The translations under genes and the position numbers were made by a program. Under the pieces are notes generated by a model, which searched no databases, was not told the DNA's origin, and was given only the letters and a program-made list of their open reading frames with translations. Shown piece after piece: positions 59,125-64,000 of a DNA stretch of 64,000 nucleotides. The stretch lies in NCBI RefSeq assembly GCF_001544295.1, contig NZ_BCQF01000003.1, positions 62,001 through 126,000 on the forward strand. Reading direction: 5' to 3'. Each line of letters starts with the position of its first letter. The stretch's first letter is position 1. The DNA comes from Enterococcus pseudoavium NBRC 100491 (GTDB lineage Bacteria > Bacillota > Bacilli > Lactobacillales > Enterococcaceae).

Positions 59125-60885
59125 TTATTCAGTCTCTTCTGCAAATTGACTATTATAAAGTTGTTCGTAAAAACCGCCTTGGGCCAATAACTCATTATGT
59201 GTTCCATGTTCAATGATTTGACCATCGCGCATCACTAAAATATGATCTGCCTCACGGATCGTCGACAAGCGATGGGCAATCACAAAACTGGTCCGACCTT
59301 TCATTACCCGGTCCATCGCTTTTTGAATCAATCCTTCTAAGCGCGTATCAACTGAACTGGTCGCTTCATCCAAAATCAAAATTTTCGGATCTGAAATAAT
59401 CGCCCGGGCGATTGTCAACAACTGCTTTTGTCCCAGTGAAATATTATCCCCTTCAGAATTAATTTCCATTTCGTAGCCGCCCGGCATCGTCCGAATAAAA
59501 TGATCGACATTTGCGGTCTTAGCAGCATCCACAACTTCGTAATCCGTCGCAGCTAAACGGCCAAAACGGATATTGTCGCTAATCGTGCCTTCATACAACC
59601 AAGCATCTTGTAAAACCATTCCAAATAAAGAACGCACATCGGAACGATTCATCTCTTGAGTATTTACACCATCAATTAAAATTTTCCCACTATCGATATC
59701 ATAAAAACGCATTAATAAATTGATCAAGGTCGTCTTACCAGCTCCAGTCGGACCAACGATTGCGACCGTTTCTCCGGCTTGCACTTCAAAACTCAAGTCT
59801 TCAATTAACGGTTTTTGGGAATCGTAACTAAATTTTACATGGTCAAAAACAACATTGCCTTGGACTGGCTCCGATAAAGTCAAATCCTGAGCATTCAATT
59901 CTTCCTCCGGTTCATCTAAAATTTCAAAAACTCGTTTAGCTGAAGCCGAAGCGCTCTGGATCATTGAAGATAACTGAGTAATTTCCCCCATCGGCTGACT
60001 GACTTGCCAAATGTATTGGATAAAGGCTTGCAGTTGCCCGACTAAGATTACGCCGTGGATCACGTTCCAGCTCCCTAAAATCGCCATGGCAATATAAGTG
60101 CTATAAGCTGTTAATTGAACCAACGGCTGCATCATACTAGAGACGAAAGCTGCCCGGAAACCATAATGTCGTAATTTATGATTGACTTCACTAAAACCAG
60201 CTAACGTTTCCTGCTCGCGACCATAAAGTTTCAGTACGCTGAAGCCAGTCATATTTTCTTGTACAAAACCATTTAATTCTCCCAGCGAATTTTGCATCTC
60301 TTGAAAATCTTTTTGCGAAACTTGCACGATCTTACGTGAAATGACAATCGACAAAGGAATCATGATTAGCGAGAAAACTGCCATCAGCGGATTGATGTAA
60401 AACATCATCGCTACTGCTAATAAAATTCCCAGAACGGCATTGATGGATTTAATAATGGCCTGCTGCATCGCATTGCTGACCGCATCCACATCGTTAGTTA
60501 CCCGCGAAAGAATATCTCCTTGTTGATTACGATCAAAATACGATACTGGCAAACGATTGATTTTCGTCTCAATATCTTCCCGTAAATCCCGCATCGCCGA
60601 CTGTACTACATTGGCCATCAACCAACCGGTCCCTAATTGAGTGCCACAATAAACAATTCCGACAATTACGATCACGATTAACCATTTAAAAACATAATCA
60701 AAATTAAGCGCTTCGCCTTGGGCAATATTTTTGCTGATTTCCGTCGTCGGTAAGCCCGTTAAATACGGCATCCAGGTTCCTAATACCAAGGTTCCCACCG
60801 CCAGCAGTAAGACTAGCATAAACGTTTTTTTATAAGGATTAATGTAATGCATCAGTCTTTTTAAAGAAGAAGTGTATTTTTTCAT
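59125..60885 (-). CDS. Heterodimeric ABC exporter, half with the catalytic Walker B
   Basis: 586 residues: six membrane helices (about 20-310) and one ABC domain. Walker A VGPTGAGKTT near 376, Walker B ILILDEATSSVD with the catalytic Glu intact, but the signature is degenerate (ISLGQKQ in place of LSGGQ). It overlaps the partner gene by 4 bp (ATGA). The pattern is that of LmrCD, BmrCD and EfrAB/CD multidrug exporters. Substrate cannot be told. Confidence 0.92.
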   Translation of the reverse strand: MKKYTSSLKRLMHYINPYKKTFMLVLLLAVGTLVLGTWMPYLTGLPTTEISKNIAQGEALNFDYVFKWLIVIVIVGIVYCGTQLGTGWLMANVVQSAMRDLREDIETKINRLPVSYFDRNQQGDILSRVTNDVDAVSNAMQQAIIKSINAVLGILLAVAMMFYINPLMAVFSLIMIPLSIVISRKIVQVSQKDFQEMQNSLGELNGFVQENMTGFSVLKLYGREQETLAGFSEVNHKLRHYGFRAAFVSSMMQPLVQLTAYSTYIAMAILGSWNVIHGVILVGQLQAFIQYIWQVSQPMGEITQLSSMIQSASASAKRVFEILDEPEEELNAQDLTLSEPVQGNVVFDHVKFSYDSQKPLIEDLSFEVQAGETVAIVGPTGAGKTTLINLLMRFYDIDSGKILIDGVNTQEMNRSDVRSLFGMVLQDAWLYEGTISDNIRFGRLAATDYEVVDAAKTANVDHFIRTMPGGYEMEINSEGDNISLGQKQLLTIARAIISDPKILILDEATSSVDTRLEGLIQKAMDRVMKGRTSFVIAHRLSTIREADHILVMRDGQIIEHGTHNELLAQGGFYEQLYNSQFAEETE

Positions 60886-62612
60886 GCTAATTCCTCCTTC
60901 GATAATTGAGATGCAGCGATATCATAATAGATTGGACAGTTTGCTAACAGCTCACGATGAGTGCCGATTCCCACGACATCGCCTTCGTTTAAGACAACAA
61001 TTTTATCCGCCTGCATAATCGTCCCCACTCGTTGTGCCACGATCAAGACGGCCGATTCAGTCGTTTCTTTTTTCAAACGTGCCCGGAGTTTCGCATCCGT
61101 CTGATAATCTAAGGCCGAGAAACTATCATCGAAAATATAAATCTCCGGCCGGCGAATAATCGCTCGCGCAATGGCTAGCCGCTGTTTCTGACCGCCGGAA
61201 AAATTGCTGCCGCCTTCCGATAATTCTTCTTGATAGCCTTTTGGCTTTTGGCTGATAAATTCCGCTGCTTGTGCGATTTCTACGGCTTGTTCCAACTCAG
61301 CTTGCGTAGCATCTTTTTTCCCATAACGTAAATTATCGGCAATCGTCCCAGTAAACAATTGAGCTTTTTGTGGGATGTAACCAATTTTTTCTCGCAAATC
61401 TTTCAAGCGATAGTCCCGAACATCTACTCCATCGACTAAGACTTGACCTTCTGTCACATCATAGAAACGGGGAATCAATTGAATCAAAGTTGATTTTCCT
61501 GATCCTGTACTCCCGATAAAGGCAACCGTTTCGCCTGGTTTGGCCGTAAAGCTAACGTTACGGATCACTGGACTTTCTGCATGCCCCGGATAGGCAAAGG
61601 TCACATTTCGAAACTCCAAGGAACTTTTTTCAGTTGGTTCGACAATTTTTCCAGAATTGTCTTTAATCAACGGCTCCAAATCAAAAATTTCTTGAATCCG
61701 CTGTGCCGAAACATTGGCCCGTGGATACATCATAAAGACCGTAGCAAACAACATAAATGAAAATAATGCGTGGAAAATGTATTCAATAAAGGCAATCAAG
61801 GTTCCGACTGCCAAAGAACCGTGGCTGATCTGAATCGTCCCATTCCAAATAATCAAAACCATGACCACATTAAATAGAAAGAAAAAGCCCGGCTGTGCGA
61901 CAGCCATTAAATGAAACAAACTTTTTGAACTATTCGTATAGGCATCATTGACTAATCGGAAACGCATTTCTTCAAATTTTTCATTTACAAATGCTCGGAT
62001 TACCCGTAAGCCTGAAAGGTTCTCCCGCAAGATACTATTAATATTGTCTAAGTTTTTCTGCTGTTTCGTCGATAGCGGTTCCGAATATTTTGCAATCAAT
62101 AATACTGCCAATAATAATACCGGCAGCGCTAGCAAAACATATAGACCCAAGCCCGGACTGGTGCGCATGATCAGATACAAACTCATCCCAAACATCATCG
62201 GCGTCATGAAACCTGTTGTTAAAATATTTTGCATGAACAACATGATCTGATAGGCATCATTTGTTGTTCGTGTAATTAATGAAGAAACACCAATCTGCTC
62301 GTACTCTGAATGCGAAAAAGTTTGAATCTTTTCAAAAAGATCGTCACGAATATCCGCCACCATTCTAGAGGTGATCTGAGAACTGAAGTAACGCAAGGAA
62401 ATACTCATGATGATTCCGATGACTGTAATGGCAATCATCAGGATCCCCATTTTTTGGATATAATTAAAATCACTATTGCCAATTCCTTTATCGATCATCA
62501 TGGCCAAAATTGTCGGCAACCCCAACTCGATCAAAATAAATCCAAAAACACTGATGAAATCAAATAATAATAGCTTCTTATAACGCAAGGTATACCGTAA
62601 CATCAACTTCAT
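60882..62612 (-). CDS. Heterodimeric ABC exporter, half with the degenerate Walker B
   Basis: 577 residues from the ATG at 62610-62612 (GAGGCGAG upstream). Six membrane helices then an ABC domain: Walker A IGSTGSGKST, signature FSGGQKQR intact, but Walker B is IYIFDDSFSALD, with Asp replacing the catalytic Glu. Together with the downstream half, this leaves one full and one dead ATP site, the rule for heterodimeric exporters of this group. First gene of the pair. Confidence 0.92.
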   Translation of the reverse strand: MKLMLRYTLRYKKLLLFDFISVFGFILIELGLPTILAMMIDKGIGNSDFNYIQKMGILMIAITVIGIIMSISLRYFSSQITSRMVADIRDDLFEKIQTFSHSEYEQIGVSSLITRTTNDAYQIMLFMQNILTTGFMTPMMFGMSLYLIMRTSPGLGLYVLLALPVLLLAVLLIAKYSEPLSTKQQKNLDNINSILRENLSGLRVIRAFVNEKFEEMRFRLVNDAYTNSSKSLFHLMAVAQPGFFFLFNVVMVLIIWNGTIQISHGSLAVGTLIAFIEYIFHALFSFMLFATVFMMYPRANVSAQRIQEIFDLEPLIKDNSGKIVEPTEKSSLEFRNVTFAYPGHAESPVIRNVSFTAKPGETVAFIGSTGSGKSTLIQLIPRFYDVTEGQVLVDGVDVRDYRLKDLREKIGYIPQKAQLFTGTIADNLRYGKKDATQAELEQAVEIAQAAEFISQKPKGYQEELSEGGSNFSGGQKQRLAIARAIIRRPEIYIFDDSFSALDYQTDAKLRARLKKETTESAVLIVAQRVGTIMQADKIVVLNEGDVVGIGTHRELLANCPIYYDIAASQLSKEELA

Positions 62613-62957
62613 TTTTTCTCGCCTCTTCCTATAACGTAATGCTTCCAATATAGCATAAATAAAATGCTCCTGTCTGCTTCCCCTTTTGTTTTTTTACCTT
62701 TCTGAAAATTTCTAAGGAAACCTCAATTCGCTTCCTACTTTCTATACTTCTGATTTATTCTGTGATAAACTACAAGTAATTGTTGTAAGAACAACCCAAA
62801 GAACGGTGAAATTGTTTTTTCAAGCAAGAAGCAAAGACGAGGCTTCTTCTTACTACTTTAGCACTGACTAAGTCGGTAAGCATAAAAAATAGGTGGCAGG
62901 CGCCCCTCATTTTGTCGTGGAAAAAATTGCTATTATGCAAATAAAGGAGATAGATTC
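62613..62957. other. Non-coding region between divergent ABC exporter and rpoY-rnjA
   Basis: 345 bases. On the plus strand a hairpin AAGAAGC/GCTTCTT (62825-62851) and a TTAGC/GGTAAGC-type stem near 62859-62881, followed by GGCGCC, suggest a folded leader for rpoY-rnjA. Its 3' end has GCTATTATG and AAGGAG before rpoY. No gene seen. Confidence 0.45.
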
Positions 62958-63170
62958 ATGATTTACAAAGTTTATTATCAAGAAACCAAAGAACGCAACC
63001 CAAAACGCGAGCAAACACAATCGCTGTACGTTGAAGCTGACGGAGAAGAAATGGTTCACAATTTATTACGCGAGAACACCCCATATAACGTGGAATACAT
63101 TCAACTTTTAGAAGGCAATCACTTGGAATACGAAAAAGAAAATGCCGACTTCAAGTTAACGGAGTTCTAA
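62958..63170 (+). CDS. rpoY: RNA polymerase epsilon subunit RpoY
   Basis: 70 residues with the whole-family pattern [20 protein letters not shown] and FKLTEF at the end. RpoY is a small Firmicute polymerase subunit with a phage Gp2-like fold. AAAGGAG precedes the ATG. It stands 1 base before rnjA and is co-transcribed with it, the usual pairing. Confidence 0.94.
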   Translation: MIYKVYYQETKERNPKREQTQSLYVEADGEEMVHNLLRENTPYNVEYIQLLEGNHLEYEKENADFKLTEF

Positions 63171-63171
63171 T

Positions 63172-64000
63172 ATGAAACTTTCGCTAAAAAATAATGAAAC
63201 GGGCGTTTTTGCGCTTGGTGGACTTGGCGAGATCGGAAAAAATATGTATGGGGTCCAATTTCAAGATGAGATCATTATCATTGATGCCGGAATAAAATTT
63301 CCTGAAGATGATCTTTTAGGAATTGATTATGTCATTCCCGATTTTAGTTACGTTGTCCAAAATATCAACAAAGTCAAAGCACTCGTTATCACCCATGGTC
63401 ACGAAGACCATATCGGTGGTGTCCCTTACCTATTGAAGCAAGCCAATATTCCGATCTATGCGGGCGCGCTAGCTTTAGCTTTGATCAAAAACAAATTGGA
63501 TGAGCATGGTTTATTACGCGATGCCGAATTACACGAAATCAACGAAGATTCTGTGATTCGTTTCCGTAAAACATCCGTAAGTTTTTTCCGGACCACTCAC
63601 AGTATTCCGGATCCATTAGGTGTTGTCGTTAAGACACCGTCTGGTAATATCGTCGAAACTGGTGACTTCAAATTCGATTTCACTCCCGTCGGTGAACCGG
63701 CCAATTTGCATCGGATGGCTAAACTTGGTGAGGAAGGCGTCTTGTGTCTACTTTCTGATAGTACCAATGCCGAAGTTCCAACTTTTACTAAATCTGAGCA
63801 GACGATTGGCCAATCAATTTTACGAATCGTCGAAAAAGTGGAAGGTCGAATCATCTTCGCGACTTTCGCTTCCAATATTTCGCGTCTGCAACAAGCGGCT
63901 TCTGCTGCTGTTGCGACGGGCAGAAAAATTGCAGTCTTTGGGCGCAGTATGGAAAATGCCATCGTGAATGGGCAAAAATTAGGATATATTACAGTTCCTG
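63172..64000 (+). CDS. rnjA: Ribonuclease J1, 3' part outside the window
   Basis: The first 276 residues are present. The metallo-beta-lactamase motif HGHEDHIGG (about 76-84) that binds two metals, the N-terminal [10 protein letters not shown] turn (about 17-26), and [13 protein letters not shown] near 198 are hallmarks of RNase J. It degrades RNA 5'-3' and endonucleolytically in the Gram-positive degradosome-like network. The start ATG at 63172 follows the rpoY stop by one base with ACGGAG upstream. The window ends before the beta-CASP and C-terminal domains. Confidence 0.95.
   Translation, partial: MKLSLKNNETGVFALGGLGEIGKNMYGVQFQDEIIIIDAGIKFPEDDLLGIDYVIPDFSYVVQNINKVKALVITHGHEDHIGGVPYLLKQANIPIYAGALALALIKNKLDEHGLLRDAELHEINEDSVIRFRKTSVSFFRTTHSIPDPLGVVVKTPSGNIVETGDFKFDFTPVGEPANLHRMAKLGEEGVLCLLSDSTNAEVPTFTKSEQTIGQSILRIVEKVEGRIIFATFASNISRLQQAASAAVATGRKIAVFGRSMENAIVNGQKLGYITVP

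Overview
The window is chromosomal DNA of a low-GC Gram-positive coccus of the order Lactobacillales, most likely Enterococcus or a very close relative. The pointers are the liaX-liaY-liaZ cluster (a DUF4097 protein, a PspC protein and a small membrane protein) beside hprK-lgt-gpsA-galU, ccpA divergent from pepQ next to a ytxGH-like pair, a DUF2969 protein, EpuA behind murA, and rpoY-rnjA. Almost all genes are on the minus strand; only pepQ, yigZ, one tetR, rpoY-rnjA and a 5'-truncated fragment at base 1 are on the plus strand. No prophage, insertion sequence, rRNA or CRISPR array was seen. This is core chromosome with a few accessory genes. Species cannot be fixed from the sequence alone.

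Layout. 0-4.3 kb: ccpA/pepQ with cre-like sites between them, the stress pair ytxG-ytxH, a TetR regulator. 4.4-10.9 kb: galU, gpsA, lgt, hprK, then the cell-envelope stress operon liaXYZ. 11-12.3 kb: marR plus an NmrA-like oxidoreductase. 12.4-19.2 kb: phosphate uptake (pstS, then pstC-pstA-pstB-pstB-phoU behind a Pho-box-like repeat), with a membrane-anchored Xre-type regulator lying between pstS and pstC. 19.4-27.9 kb: cardiolipin synthase, a SugE/Gdx exporter with a probable riboswitch-type leader, ftsE-ftsX, prfB with its programmed frameshift, secA, hpf. 28-30 kb: comFA (frameshifted) and comFC. 30-37 kb: a DUF7662-type protein, yigZ, a GntR regulator, a 1413-residue two-domain activase related to 2-hydroxyacyl-CoA dehydratase activators with a divergent tetR. 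37-43.4 kb: a 56-residue small protein, tRNA-Gln and tRNA-Tyr, a DUF2969 protein, and a complete branched-chain amino acid ABC transporter with a CBS-ACT protein and a CodY-type box at its promoter. 43.7-46.1 kb: yidD, epuA, murA, DUF1146. 46.5-53 kb: F1Fo ATP synthase. 53.2-57.3 kb: smpB, rnr, an esterase, secG. 57.3-62.7 kb: the YjdI/YjdJ pair, an unknown gene coupled to a gamma-carbonic-anhydrase-like gene, and a heterodimeric ABC exporter. 62.9-64 kb: rpoY and the start of rnjA.

How it fits together. HprK makes HPr-Ser-P, the co-repressor of CcpA, so both ends of the carbon catabolite switch are here. The liv transporter carries a CodY-type box, linking import of branched-chain amino acids to the regulator that senses them. 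The pst genes carry 11-bp-spaced TGTAAA repeats of the kind PhoP binds. The most attractive non-coding elements are the sugE leader, where a 5' segment is complementary to the loop of the terminator hairpin, and a family of look-alike terminators built on TGTGAC/GTCACA arms spread through the window.
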